From Paraburkholderia sp. (GTDB taxonomy: Bacteria > Pseudomonadota > Gammaproteobacteria > Burkholderiales > Burkholderiaceae), in assembly GCF_024281035.1 (NCBI RefSeq), contig NZ_JAMXLH010000066.1, positions 62,001 through 126,000 of the forward strand: 64,000 nucleotides of DNA. Reading direction: 5' to 3'. Of this stretch, positions 35,433 to 44,615 are shown piece by piece (within the stretch, counting starts at the first letter, position 1; the number at the start of each line of letters is the position of its first letter). The translations under genes and the position numbers were made by a program. The notes beneath the pieces are model-generated. The model had not been told where the DNA came from, ran no database searches, and was given only the letters and a program-made list of their open reading frames with translations.

Positions 35433-36212
35433 TCAGGCGAGCCCGAAGCCGTCGTCGGCCGTGATGATCGCGCCGTTCATGAAGGACGACTCGTCGGCCG
35501 CCAGTAACAGCAGCAGGCCGTCGAGGTCTTCGGGTGTGCCGACACGATGACGCGGCAGCATCGAGATGAGCTTCTGGCCCTGCTCGGTCGCCCAGTGATG
35601 GTGGTTGATTTCGGTGTCGATGTAGCCCGGGCAGATCGCGTTCACGTTGATCCCGTAGCGGCCCCATTCGAGTGCCATCGCCTTCGTCATGTGCACGACA
35701 GCAGCCTTGCTGATCGCGTACAGACCGATCTGCGGCAGCACGCGCAGCCCGGCTACCGAAGCGATGTTGATGATGCGGTACGCCGGATTCGAGCCGCCGC
35801 CGTTGCCGCGCATGATCATGCGCCGCGCGACTTCCTGGGCGACGAAAAAGGCGCCGCGGGTGTTCGTGTCGAACACGTATTCGAAATCGGCGGGCGTCAC
35901 GTCCGCCAGCTTCTGCGTGGTCGAGACGCCGGAGTTGTTGACCAGGATGTCGATGGTGCCAGCCTCGGTTTCGGCATGCGCCACCGCCGAGCGGATGCTC
36001 TGGTAGTCCGTCACGTCGAGCGAAACAACGTGCGCGGCCCCGCCTTCGGCCTCGATCTCGGCGCGCAGCTCCTTGAGCCGCTCGACGCGCCGGCTCGCCA
36101 GCACGACCTTCGCACCAGCCTGCGAGAGCACGCGGGCAAAGCGCTTGCCAAGCCCGCTGGATGCCCCGGTGATCATCGCAACCTTGCCTTCCAGATTGAT
36201 CGAGCGGCCCAT
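35433..36212 (-). CDS. short-chain dehydrogenase/reductase
   Basis: 259 residues with the glycine-rich loop T-G-A-S-S-G-L-G (15-22), N-N-S-G (about 91), Ser in 'NIASVAGLR' and Y-A-I-S-K with catalytic Tyr and Lys near residues 165-169. Similar proteins accompany beta-oxidation genes as 3-hydroxyacyl-CoA or related dehydrogenases. It is upstream of the thioesterase gene on the same strand; the ETF:quinone oxidoreductase gene is divergent, starting 175 bases away. Confidence 0.92.
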   Translation of the reverse strand: MGRSINLEGKVAMITGASSGLGKRFARVLSQAGAKVVLASRRVERLKELRAEIEAEGGAAHVVSLDVTDYQSIRSAVAHAETEAGTIDILVNNSGVSTTQKLADVTPADFEYVFDTNTRGAFFVAQEVARRMIMRGNGGGSNPAYRIINIASVAGLRVLPQIGLYAISKAAVVHMTKAMALEWGRYGINVNAICPGYIDTEINHHHWATEQGQKLISMLPRHRVGTPEDLDGLLLLLAADESSFMNGAIITADDGFGLA

Positions 36213-36387
36213 GTGCGGTCCCTGTTCAGAGAAGAAGTAACACCAGAATCCGTGTCAATAGAAAAACGACGTTTCCGACGTAGAATAGAACGATCGTGCC
36301 TAAATTGATTTGTCCGGTTGCAGCCCGGGGAACGTTACCCGACAATACGAACCCGAAAAAAGCATTCTAATGGCAAGAGGAGCTTTG

Positions 36388-38061
36388 ATGACCCCTGCAA
36401 GTCTTTTGGAGCAATACGGCCCACGCGAGTCGATGGAATACGACGTGGTGATCGTAGGCGGCGGTCCGGCTGGCCTGTCTGCAGCGATCCGCCTCAAGCA
36501 ACTGGCGCAGGAAAAAGGCGTCGAGATCGGCGTGTGCGTTCTGGAAAAAGGCTCGGAAATTGGGGCGCATATCCTCTCGGGCGCGGTCATGGACCCGCGC
36601 GCGCTTAGTGAACTGATCCCCGACTGGAAGGAACAGGGCGCGCCGGTGACCGTCGAGGTCACCGAAGACCGCTTCCTGTTCCTTTCGGAAACCGGCGCGA
36701 AATCGGTGCCCAACTGGGCACTGCCGGACAACTTCAAGAACCACGGCAACTACGTCATCAGCCTCGCGAACGTCACGCGCTGGCTGGGCCAGCAAGCCGA
36801 GGCGCTCGGCGTGGAGATATTCCCGGGCTTTCCAGCGGCCGAAATTCTGTACGGCGAAGACGGCTCGGTAAAGGGCGTCGCCACCGGCAACATGGGCATC
36901 GGCAAGGATGGCGAGCCGACCGGGAGCTTCCAGCTCGGCATGGAGCTGCACGCGAAGTACACGCTCTTTTGCGAGGGCGCACGCGGGCATCTGGCCCGCC
37001 AGCTCACCGAGAAGCTCAAGCTCGGCGAGAACGCCGATCCGCAGGTCTACGGCATTGGCATCAAGGAACTGTGGGAAATCGATCCGGCGAAGCACCAGCC
37101 CGGTCTCGTCGTCCACACCGCGGGCTGGCCGCTCGACGCCCACACCTACGGCGGCTCGTTCCTCTATCACATCGACAACAACCAGGTGATGGTCGGTTTT
37201 GTCGTCGGCCTTGCCTACACGAACCCGTACCTGTCGCCGTTCGAGGAGTTCCAGCGCTACAAGACGCACCCCGAGATCCGCAAGTACCTCGAAGGCGGCA
37301 AGCGTGTTTCCTATGGCGCGCGCGCACTCACGGCGGGCGGCCTGATGTCGCTGCCGAAGCTCACGTTCCCGGGCGGCGCGCTGGTGGGCGACGACGCGGG
37401 CTTCCTGAACGCCTCGCGCATCAAGGGCAGCCACGCGGCGATCAAGACCGGCATGCTGGCCGCCGAGGCGGCGTTCGACGCCGTCCAGGCGGGCCGCCAG
37501 CACGACGAACTCACGGCTTATCCCGAAGCGTTCAGGCAGTCGTGGCTGCATGAGGAGCTGTACAAGGCGCGCAACTTCAAGCAGTGGATGGCCAAGGGCC
37601 TGTATTTCGGCACGCTGATGGTCGGTATCGAGCAGAAGCTCTTCGGCGGCAAGGTGCCCTGGACGCTGCATCACCAGCATCGCGACAACGAGATGCTGAA
37701 GCCCGCGTCGCAGTGCAAGCCGATCGAGTATCCGAAGCCCGACGGCAAACTCACGTTCGACCGGCTGTCCTCGGTGTTCATCTCCAACACGAACCACGAG
37801 GAAAACCAGCCCGCGCACCTCACGCTGAAGGACCCGAGCGTGCCGGTGAACGTGAACCTGCGCACCTATGCAGGCCCGGAGGCGCGTTTCTGCCCGGCTG
37901 CGGTCTATGAGTTCGTGAAAAACGAAGACGGCAGCGACCGCCTGCAGATCAACGCGCAGAACTGCGTGCACTGCAAGACCTGCGACATCAAGGACCCGAC
38001 GCAGAACATCGTGTGGGTCACGCCCGAAGGCGGCGGCGGTCCGAACTACCCGAACATGTAA
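36388..38061 (+). CDS. electron-transfer flavoprotein:ubiquinone oxidoreductase
   Basis: 557 residues from ATG 36388, which has AGAGGAG upstream; in-frame starts at 36370 and 36310 lack this. An FAD-binding loop 'VIVGGGPAGLSAAIRLK' lies near residues 21-37. Domains for ubiquinone binding follow, and the C-terminus has a ferredoxin-like 4Fe-4S site with 'NAQNCVHCKTCDIKDP' and a further upstream Cys ('ARFCPAAVYEF'). It passes electrons from beta-oxidation flavoproteins (via ETF) to ubiquinone at the inner membrane. It is divergent from the SDR-thioesterase pair. Confidence 0.96.
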   Translation: MTPASLLEQYGPRESMEYDVVIVGGGPAGLSAAIRLKQLAQEKGVEIGVCVLEKGSEIGAHILSGAVMDPRALSELIPDWKEQGAPVTVEVTEDRFLFLSETGAKSVPNWALPDNFKNHGNYVISLANVTRWLGQQAEALGVEIFPGFPAAEILYGEDGSVKGVATGNMGIGKDGEPTGSFQLGMELHAKYTLFCEGARGHLARQLTEKLKLGENADPQVYGIGIKELWEIDPAKHQPGLVVHTAGWPLDAHTYGGSFLYHIDNNQVMVGFVVGLAYTNPYLSPFEEFQRYKTHPEIRKYLEGGKRVSYGARALTAGGLMSLPKLTFPGGALVGDDAGFLNASRIKGSHAAIKTGMLAAEAAFDAVQAGRQHDELTAYPEAFRQSWLHEELYKARNFKQWMAKGLYFGTLMVGIEQKLFGGKVPWTLHHQHRDNEMLKPASQCKPIEYPKPDGKLTFDRLSSVFISNTNHEENQPAHLTLKDPSVPVNVNLRTYAGPEARFCPAAVYEFVKNEDGSDRLQINAQNCVHCKTCDIKDPTQNIVWVTPEGGGGPNYPNM

Positions 38062-38075
38062 GTCGGGAAACCACC

Positions 38076-38110
38076 AAAAAAATGCCGCTTCAAGAAGCGG
38101 CATTTTTATT
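38076..38110. terminator. bidirectional terminator between ETF oxidoreductase and aroC
   Basis: A ten-pair stem AATGCCGCTT/AAGCGGCATT (38081-38090 with 38095-38104) with a four-base loop is flanked by As on the left and a T-run on the right. It serves the plus-strand oxidoreductase gene and, by symmetry, the convergent aroC transcript. Confidence 0.9.
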
Positions 38111-38178
38111 GGCCGGCGGGCGAGGCGAATGTTACCTCCACCCCACCTCGCGACGCTCAGGCGCCGGTCACGCGCCGG

Positions 38179-39279
38179 TCAGTCATCGCTCGCCGCGATT
38201 TTCGGCGTCGTCACGACGACATCCCCGCACTGCGCACGATGGCGCAGCGCATGGTCGATCAGCACGAGCGCGAGCATCGCCTCGGCAATCGGCGTCGCAC
38301 GGATGCCCACGCACGGATCGTGGCGGCCGAATGTCTCAACGGTTGCGGCCACACCAGCCTTGTCGATCGAGCGGCGTGGCGTGCGAATGCTCGACGTCGG
38401 CTTGATCGCGATCGAAACGGTGACGTCCTGCCCGGTCGAAATCCCGCCGAGCACGCCGCCCGCATGATTGCCGTGAAAGCCATTCGGCGTGAGTTCGTCG
38501 CCGTGGACCGAGCCGCGTTGCGCGACGCTCGCGAAGCCCGCGCCGATCTCCACGCCCTTCACCGCGTTGATGCCCATCATCGCGTGCGCAATGTCGGCGT
38601 CGAGGCGGTCGAAGAGCGGCTCGCCCCACCCGACCGGAACGCCCGACGCCACCACGTTGATGCGCGCGCCGATCGAGTCGCCGTCGTGGCGCAATGCGTC
38701 CATGTAAGCCTCGAGTTGCGGCACGATTTCGGCGTTCGGCACGAAGAACGGATTCTCGGGCACATGCTTCCAGTCGACGAACGGCACGTCGATTTCCCCA
38801 AGCGACGCCATATAGCCGCGCACTTCGACGCCGAAGCGCTCGCGCAGCCACTTCTTCGCGACCGCGCCCGCCGCCACGGTCGGTGCGGTCAGGCGCGCCG
38901 ACGAACGGCCGCCGCCGCGATAGTCGCGGATGCCGTATTTCTGCCAGTAGGTGTAATCGGCGTGGCCGGGGCGGAAGGTCTCGGCGATATTGCCGTAGTC
39001 CTTGCTGCGCTGGTCCGTATTGCGGATCAGGAGCGCGATGGGCGTGCCGGTCGTCGTGCCTTCGAACACGCCCGAGAGAATCTCGACCTTGTCCTCTTCC
39101 TGGCGCTGCGTCACGTGACGCGACGTGCCCGGGCGGCGTCGGTCCAGGTCATGCTGGATATCGGCTTCGGTCAGCGCCATCCCTGGCGGGCAGCCGTCGA
39201 TAACGCAGCCGATGGCCGGACCATGGGATTCGCCAAAGGTGGTGACGGTGAAAAGCGTACCGAGCGTATTGCCAGACAT
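38179..39279 (-). CDS. aroC: chorismate synthase
   Basis: 366 residues. Its start 'MSGNTLGTLFTVTTFGESHG', the FMN-site segment 'RPGHADYTYWQKYGIRDYRGGG' (in parts) and 'MGINAVKGVEIGAGF' are all typical. It makes chorismate from EPSP using reduced FMN, feeding aromatic amino acids, 4-hydroxybenzoate and quinones. Its product could supply the aryl starter of the pigment cluster, but the link is only metabolic. The neighbour at 39376 lies about 100 bases upstream. Confidence 0.98.
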   Translation of the reverse strand: MSGNTLGTLFTVTTFGESHGPAIGCVIDGCPPGMALTEADIQHDLDRRRPGTSRHVTQRQEEDKVEILSGVFEGTTTGTPIALLIRNTDQRSKDYGNIAETFRPGHADYTYWQKYGIRDYRGGGRSSARLTAPTVAAGAVAKKWLRERFGVEVRGYMASLGEIDVPFVDWKHVPENPFFVPNAEIVPQLEAYMDALRHDGDSIGARINVVASGVPVGWGEPLFDRLDADIAHAMMGINAVKGVEIGAGFASVAQRGSVHGDELTPNGFHGNHAGGVLGGISTGQDVTVSIAIKPTSSIRTPRRSIDKAGVAATVETFGRHDPCVGIRATPIAEAMLALVLIDHALRHRAQCGDVVVTTPKIAASDD

Positions 39280-39375
39280 GGCAGTCGTCCAATGTGAAGC
39301 GGGGAATCCAGCATTATGCCAGCCCGCGTGGCGCGCCGCCCGGGGTGCATGGCGAGGACGGCGGCATCCTGCGCC

Positions 39376-41340
39376 CTACCGCCGCGCGCCGCGCAAATCG
39401 GCGACGCTCTCCTGCAACCGTTCGAGCGTCGCTTCATCGGGCGCGATCGGCTCGCCCACGGCCAACGTGAGCCGGCTCGTCAGCCCGCGGCGCAGCGGGC
39501 GCGGCAGCACGGGTCCGGACTGACGCGAAAACACGCTGCCCCACAGTCCACGCAGCGCCATCGGCACGACGGGCACCGGCGAGCGCCTCAGAATCTCCAT
39601 CACGCCGTGGCGAAACGGGTTGATGTCGCCCGTCTTCGTGAGCTTGCCTTCGGGAAAGATGCACACGAGTTCGCCGTCGGCCAGTGCGTCGGCGCACGCG
39701 TCGTACGCACGCGCGAGCCGCGCGGCGTCCTCGTGCGCCGGCGCAATCGGAATCGCCTTCGCATGCCGGAACACCCAGCCGAAAAACGGATGCCGGAAGA
39801 TCTGGTAATCCATGACGAAGCGGATCGGGCGCGGGCTCTCGGCCATGATGACGATCGCGTCGACGTAGCTCACGTGATTGCAGATCAGCACGGCCGGACC
39901 CTCGGCGGGAATGCGCTCGACGTTCACGAGCCGCACGCGATAGAACGTATGCAACAGCACCCACGCGATAAAACGCAGCAGGAACTCGGGCACAAGCGTG
40001 TAGATGTACGCCGCGACGACGATGTTGAGCAGCGCGGTCGTGAGAAAAATACTCGGGATGCTGACGCCCGCGCGCGTGAGCGCCATCGCCATGATTGCGG
40101 ACGCAATCATGAAAAGCGAATTGAGAATGTTGTTCGCGGCGATGATGCGCGCGCGATGGCTCGGCTCGCTGCGGCTCTGGATCAACGCGTAGAGCGGCAC
40201 GCTGTAGAAGCCGCCGAACATCGCGAGCAGGAACAGATCGGCGAGCACGCGCCAGTGCGCAGCTATGCCGAGAAATTCGCCGACCGACAGCAGATGCGGC
40301 GCCGCGGGCAACGCATGGCTCGCGAAGAAGAGATCGATGCCGAACACACTCATGCCGATCGAGCCGAGCGGCACGAGCCCGATCTCGATGCGCCGCCGCG
40401 ACAGCCGCTCGCACAGCAGCGAACCCGCGCCGATGCCGAACGAAAACATGGCGAGCAGCACGGTGACGACATCGGCATCGGCCATCAGGACGTCTTTCGC
40501 GAAATTGAAGAACGACGCGAGGAACGTCGCGCCGACGAACCACAGCCACGAGATGCCGAGCAGGCTCAGGAACACAGCGCGGTTGCCGTGCGCGAGCCGC
40601 AGGTTGCGCCAGGTTTCGGAGACCGGATTCCAGTTGATGCGCAGCCCCGGCTGCGGCGGCGGGCAAGGCGGCACGAAGGCCGACACGGTACGCCCGACCA
40701 GCGCGAGCACAATGCACACGGCGCCGAGCCACACGGCGCCGGTGCTGGTGCCTGCAATGCCCACAGCGGACGCACCTGTGGCCGCCGCCACGCCGCCGAC
40801 GATCGTCCCGAGCAGGATCGCGACAAAGGTGCCGGATTCGACGAGCCCGTTGCCGCCGACGAGTTCATCCGTGGCGAGTTTCTGCGGCAGATACGCGTAT
40901 TTGACCGGCCCGAACACGGTCGAATGGACGCCCATCAGGAACGTGCACGCATAGAGCAGCGGCGCGTTGTGCAGCCAGAAGCCCGCGGCGCCGACCAGCA
41001 TCACGGCGATTTCGAAGGTCTTGACCCAGCGCGTGAGCATCGCCTTGTCGAACTTGTCGGCGACCTGGCCCGAGGTCGCGGAAAACAGCACGAACGGCGC
41101 GATGAAGATCGCCGAAATAAGGAACGCGACGGTCTTCGGATCGATGCCGGAAAAGCGCGCCGCCTGATACGTGACGAGCGACGTGAAGCCGATCTTGAAC
41201 ACGTTGTCGTTCATCGCGCCAAGAAACTGCGTCCAGAAGAAAGGCGCAAAACGCCGCTCGCGCAGCAGGCGGTACTGCGACGCGTGAGCCGCGTGTTCGC
41301 GCGCGGCATCTTGCGCGGCGGGGATCGGACGATCGTTCAT
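39376..41340 (-). CDS. MFS transporter (LplT-like) fused to PlsC-type acyltransferase
   Basis: 654 residues from ATG 41340 (M-N-D-R-P-I-P). Residues to about 420 are an MFS transporter with about twelve helices ('QFLGAMNDNVFKIGFTSLV' in the first). The rest is a PlsC domain with N-H-V-S-Y-V-D (HX4D) and 'CIFPEGKLTKTGDINPF'. In enterobacteria, lysophospholipid flippase LplT and the acyltransferase of Aas are separate proteins in one operon; here flippase and acyltransferase are a single chain. It would flip and re-acylate lysophospholipids at the inner membrane. The acyl-ACP synthetase domain of Aas is absent. Confidence 0.92.
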   Translation of the reverse strand: MNDRPIPAAQDAAREHAAHASQYRLLRERRFAPFFWTQFLGAMNDNVFKIGFTSLVTYQAARFSGIDPKTVAFLISAIFIAPFVLFSATSGQVADKFDKAMLTRWVKTFEIAVMLVGAAGFWLHNAPLLYACTFLMGVHSTVFGPVKYAYLPQKLATDELVGGNGLVESGTFVAILLGTIVGGVAAATGASAVGIAGTSTGAVWLGAVCIVLALVGRTVSAFVPPCPPPQPGLRINWNPVSETWRNLRLAHGNRAVFLSLLGISWLWFVGATFLASFFNFAKDVLMADADVVTVLLAMFSFGIGAGSLLCERLSRRRIEIGLVPLGSIGMSVFGIDLFFASHALPAAPHLLSVGEFLGIAAHWRVLADLFLLAMFGGFYSVPLYALIQSRSEPSHRARIIAANNILNSLFMIASAIMAMALTRAGVSIPSIFLTTALLNIVVAAYIYTLVPEFLLRFIAWVLLHTFYRVRLVNVERIPAEGPAVLICNHVSYVDAIVIMAESPRPIRFVMDYQIFRHPFFGWVFRHAKAIPIAPAHEDAARLARAYDACADALADGELVCIFPEGKLTKTGDINPFRHGVMEILRRSPVPVVPMALRGLWGSVFSRQSGPVLPRPLRRGLTSRLTLAVGEPIAPDEATLERLQESVADLRGARR

Positions 41341-41377
41341 CGAATGGAGTGAAGCTGCGCAAAGTACCGCTGGCAGA

Positions 41378-41434
41378 TCGCAGGTACACCGCGGGTACGT
41401 CGCTGGTACATCGCGGGTACACATCGCGGGTACA
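41378..41434. repeat. five imperfect 11-bp direct repeats upstream of the MFS-PlsC gene
   Basis: Units of the form TCGCGGGTACA begin at 41378, 41389, 41400, 41411 and 41424. Four are head-to-tail with a period of 11 bases, close to one helical turn, and the last is offset by two. They lie about 40 bases upstream of the gene start and could be an operator array or simple slippage. Confidence 0.75.
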
Positions 41435-41449
41435 CATTAGGCAGACGTG

Positions 41450-41476
41450 AAAAAGCGCGCCTGATGCGCGCTTTTT
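41450..41476. terminator. terminator of the CBS-domain gene
   Basis: AAAAAGCGCGC (41450-41460) and GCGCGCTTTTT (41466-41476) form a stem with a five-base loop; on the minus strand the T-run follows the GC stem. It lies just past the stop of the CBS-domain gene. Confidence 0.85.
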
Positions 41477-41518
41477 CATACCTGACGCAATACAAACGTC
41501 AAACGCAAACGACGCGGC

Positions 41519-41974
41519 TCAGCGCGCCGGTTGACGCTCTTCCTCGGGCCAGTCGCGGATATACGCCTTCAGCAGGCGGTTCTCGAAGCCCTGCGCTTCC
41601 ACCACGGCCTTCGCGACGTCGTAGAACGAAATCACGCCCATCAGCCCGCCCTTCTCCATCACCGGCAGATAGCGCACGTGATGCTCGAGCATCATGCGGC
41701 GCACTTCGTTGATATCGGTTTCGGGCGTGCAGGTGATGGGGTGATCGTCCATGACCTTGCGGATCGTCGAGGTGCCGACGCTGCCGCCGGTCGTGCGCAG
41801 CGTGAGGATGACCTCGCGGAACGTCAGCATGCCGACGAGATCGCCGTACTCCATCACGACGAGCGAGCCGATGTCGTGCTCGGCCATGGTGCTGACTGCG
41901 TCCTTCAACAGGGTGTCGGGCGTGACGGTGTAGAGCACATTGCCCTTGACCTCGAGGATGTCGCTCACGCGCAT
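41519..41974 (-). CDS. tandem CBS-domain protein
   Basis: 151 residues from ATG 41974 (M-R-V-S-D-I-L-E-V-K). Two CBS domains are visible: residues about 12-65 ('LLKDAVSTMAEHDIGSLVV', 'LVGMLTFREVILTL') and about 75-128 ('TDINEVRRMMLEHHVRYLPV', 'LMGVISFYDVAKAV'). CBS pairs bind adenosine nucleotides and act as energy sensors; without a second domain it probably regulates a partner protein. A much longer frame upstream reaches 42340 but is low-complexity and not conserved-looking. Confidence 0.9.
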   Translation of the reverse strand: MRVSDILEVKGNVLYTVTPDTLLKDAVSTMAEHDIGSLVVMEYGDLVGMLTFREVILTLRTTGGSVGTSTIRKVMDDHPITCTPETDINEVRRMMLEHHVRYLPVMEKGGLMGVISFYDVAKAVVEAQGFENRLLKAYIRDWPEEERQPAR

Positions 41975-42278
41975 GATCTGGCTCCTGGAAATCCCGCGAA
42001 ATGGGGGAGAGATGCTGGAAAGATACCTACCTGTTTTCGATCCTAGCGGAAAGGCCGCCAAAAGGAAAGCGAACCTGCGGGCGGCTGCCGGGCCGTGCCG
42101 CGCGCTTTTGCCCACATCGCTCCAACCTCGCGCCGCGCGGCATCCGTCGCTGAAAAACCGCGTTCGGAACCACCATCGCCGCCCGCTCGCTTTGCCTGGG
42201 CTTCCGCACGGCCCCGGCGATGTTACGATTCCGTCACCTAATCTCGAATGCCGGTCGAGCGCCGGCTGCGCCGCCACG
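41975..42278. other. divergent intergenic region between CBS gene and sulfhydrylase gene
   Basis: About 300 bases with no gene. It should hold the promoters of both divergent genes. The plus-strand frame running in from 41940 has no protein features before the ATG at 42279. Confidence 0.4.
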
Positions 42279-43631
42279 ATGCCCGACACCCGTTTCGATA
42301 CGCTCGCGCTGCATGCCGGCGCGGCCCCCGACCCCGCCACCGGCGCCCGCGCGACGCCGATCTACCAGACCACGTCTTTCAGCTTCCGCGATGCCGATCA
42401 CGCCGCCGCGCTCTTCAACATGGAGCGCGCCGGGCACGTCTACTCGCGCATTTCGAACCCGACCGTCGCCGTATTCGAGGAGCGCGTCGCCGCGCTTGAG
42501 GGCGGCGCGGGCGCGATCGGCACCGCGAGCGGCCAGGCCGCGCTGCATCTGGCAATCGCGACGCTGATGGGCGCGGGCGCGCACATCGTCGCATCGGCGG
42601 CGCTCTACGGCGGCTCGCACAACCTGCTTGAATATACGCTTCGACGCTTCGGCATCGAGACGACATTCGTCAAACCAGGCGATCTCGACGCCTGGCGCGC
42701 CGCGCTGCGGCCGAACACGCGCCTGCTCTTTGGCGAAACGCTCGGCAATCCGGGCCTCGAAGTGCTCGACATCGCGGCCGTCGCGCAGATCGCCCACGAT
42801 CACCGCGTGCCGCTGCTCGTCGATTCCACGTTCACGACGCCGTATCTGCTGCGCCCCTTTGATCACGGCGCGGATTTCGTCTACCACTCGGCCACGAAAT
42901 TCCTCGGCGGCCACGGCACGACCATCGGCGGCGTGCTCGTGGACGGCGGCACGTTCGACTTCGAGGCGTCCGGCCGTTTCCCCGAGTTCACCGAACCCTA
43001 CGCAGGCTTTCACGGCATGGTCTTCACTGAGGAAAGCACCGTCGCGCCCTTCCTGTTGCGCGCGCGCCGCGAGGGCCTGCGTGATTTCGGCGCATGCCTG
43101 CATCCGCAGGCGGCGTGGCAACTGCTTCAGGGCATCGAAACGCTGCCGCTGCGCATGGAGCGGCACGTCGCCAATACGCGGCGCGTCGTCGAGTTTCTCG
43201 CCGCGAACGAGGCCGTCGAATCGGTCGCTTATCCCGAGCTGCCGGGCCATCCCGATCACGCGCTCGCGCAACGGCTGCTGCCGCGCGGCGCGGGCGCCGT
43301 GTTCAGCTTCAACCTGCACGGCGGGCGCGACGCGGGCAAGCACTTCATCGAAGCGCTTACGCTCTTCTCGCATCTCGCGAACGTCGGCGACGTGCGCTCG
43401 CTCGTGATCCATCCCGCCTCGACGACGCACTTCCGCATGGACGCGGCCGCCCTCGCCGCCGCAGGCATCGCGGAAGGCACGATCCGCCTTTCGATCGGCC
43501 TGGAGGACCCGGACGACCTCATCGACGACCTCAAGCGCGCGCTCAAGGCGTCGCAGAAGGCGACGGAGAAAGCAGCGCAGAAAGCAGCGCCCGGCGCGAA
43601 CGCGAAGCAGGCCGGCAAGGAGGCGTCATGA
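42279..43631 (+). CDS. metY: O-acetylhomoserine sulfhydrylase-like PLP enzyme
   Basis: 450 residues from ATG 42279 (M-P-D-T-R-F-D-T-L). Family motifs: 'HAGAAPDPATGARATPIYQTT' (in part), 'YSRISNPTVAVFEERVAALEGG' (in part), and the PLP Lys in 'YHSATKFLGGHGT' near residue 209. It makes homocysteine from O-acetylhomoserine and sulfide, or a related cysteine/methionine step. The C-terminus carries an unusual tail of about 28 residues rich in Lys, Ala and Gln (from 'KASQKATEKAAQKAA'). It overlaps the next hydrolase gene by ATGA. Confidence 0.92.
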   Translation: MPDTRFDTLALHAGAAPDPATGARATPIYQTTSFSFRDADHAAALFNMERAGHVYSRISNPTVAVFEERVAALEGGAGAIGTASGQAALHLAIATLMGAGAHIVASAALYGGSHNLLEYTLRRFGIETTFVKPGDLDAWRAALRPNTRLLFGETLGNPGLEVLDIAAVAQIAHDHRVPLLVDSTFTTPYLLRPFDHGADFVYHSATKFLGGHGTTIGGVLVDGGTFDFEASGRFPEFTEPYAGFHGMVFTEESTVAPFLLRARREGLRDFGACLHPQAAWQLLQGIETLPLRMERHVANTRRVVEFLAANEAVESVAYPELPGHPDHALAQRLLPRGAGAVFSFNLHGGRDAGKHFIEALTLFSHLANVGDVRSLVIHPASTTHFRMDAAALAAAGIAEGTIRLSIGLEDPDDLIDDLKRALKASQKATEKAAQKAAPGANAKQAGKEAS

Positions 43632-44446
43632 TCGTCGACGTGCAAGGCAAACCGGCCTATGCCTACACGGGCGGCCGCCCGTTCGATCCGGCGCTGCCCG
43701 CCGCCGTGTTCGTTCACGGCGCGGAGCACGATCACAGCGTCTGGGGGCTGCAATCGCGCTACTTCGCGCATCACGGTTTCAGCGTGCTGGCCGTCGATCT
43801 GCCCGGCCACATGCGCAGCGCGGGCCCCGCACTTACGAGCATCGGCGCGCTCGCCGACTGGCTCGCCGCACTGCTCGATGCGCTCGGCGTCAAGGAGGCG
43901 TTCGTCGCCGGACACAGCATGGGCTCGCTAATCACGCTCGAATTCGCGGCACGCCATCCGGAGCGCGCGCGCCGCGTGGCGTTGCTCGCGAGCGCCTTCC
44001 CGATGACGGTTTCGCCGATGCTGCTCGACGCCGCCCGCGAACGCGAGCCCGAAGCCATCGCACTCGTGAATCAGTGGTCGCATTCGACGCTCGCGGCAAA
44101 ACCGTCTAACCCGGGCCCCGGTTTCTGGCTGCGCGGCGTGAATCAGCGGCTCATGGAGCGCGTCTCGGCGCGCAGCGAGCCGCAGCTTTTCCATACCGAT
44201 TTCGCGGCCTGCAACGATTACGTGGACGGCCTCGCGAGCGCGGCGAAGGTGCGCTGCCCGGTGCGGCTGGTCGTGGGAAAACGCGATGCGATGACGCCGC
44301 CGCGCGCGGCGCGCCCGATTGCCGACGCGCTCGCGCAGGCGGGCGTGCAAGTCGATACGGTGACGGTCGACGCGGGCCACGCGCTGATGACCGAGCAGCC
44401 CGACGCGACGCTCGACGCGCTCTACGCGTTCGCCGCGCAGCGATAA
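43628..44446 (+). CDS. alpha/beta hydrolase, coupled to the sulfhydrylase gene
   Basis: 272 residues. It has 'VFVHGAEHDHSVWG', the nucleophile G-H-S-M-G-S near residue 98, an acid-region 'VVGKRDAMTPP' and the catalytic His in 'DAGHALMTEQP'. Overlap with the sulfhydrylase stop (43628-43631) means translational coupling and a likely shared pathway. The substrate is unknown; O-acyl transfer or ester removal connected with homoserine metabolism is only a guess. Confidence 0.9.
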   Translation: MIVDVQGKPAYAYTGGRPFDPALPAAVFVHGAEHDHSVWGLQSRYFAHHGFSVLAVDLPGHMRSAGPALTSIGALADWLAALLDALGVKEAFVAGHSMGSLITLEFAARHPERARRVALLASAFPMTVSPMLLDAAREREPEAIALVNQWSHSTLAAKPSNPGPGFWLRGVNQRLMERVSARSEPQLFHTDFAACNDYVDGLASAAKVRCPVRLVVGKRDAMTPPRAARPIADALAQAGVQVDTVTVDAGHALMTEQPDATLDALYAFAAQR

Positions 44447-44615
44447 GTCGAAATGTCGGGAAAGGCGGCGGGAAAGCCGGCGCAACCAGGCCATACGGCC
44501 AGGTTGCGCCGCCAGGCCGATCGCCGGAGAATGGGCGTATCCACGGTCCCCTGTGCGGTGTGCGAAGGACTTACCGGGCACACGCGAAGCACGCCGCCGC
44601 GCGAAGGAGGAAGCG

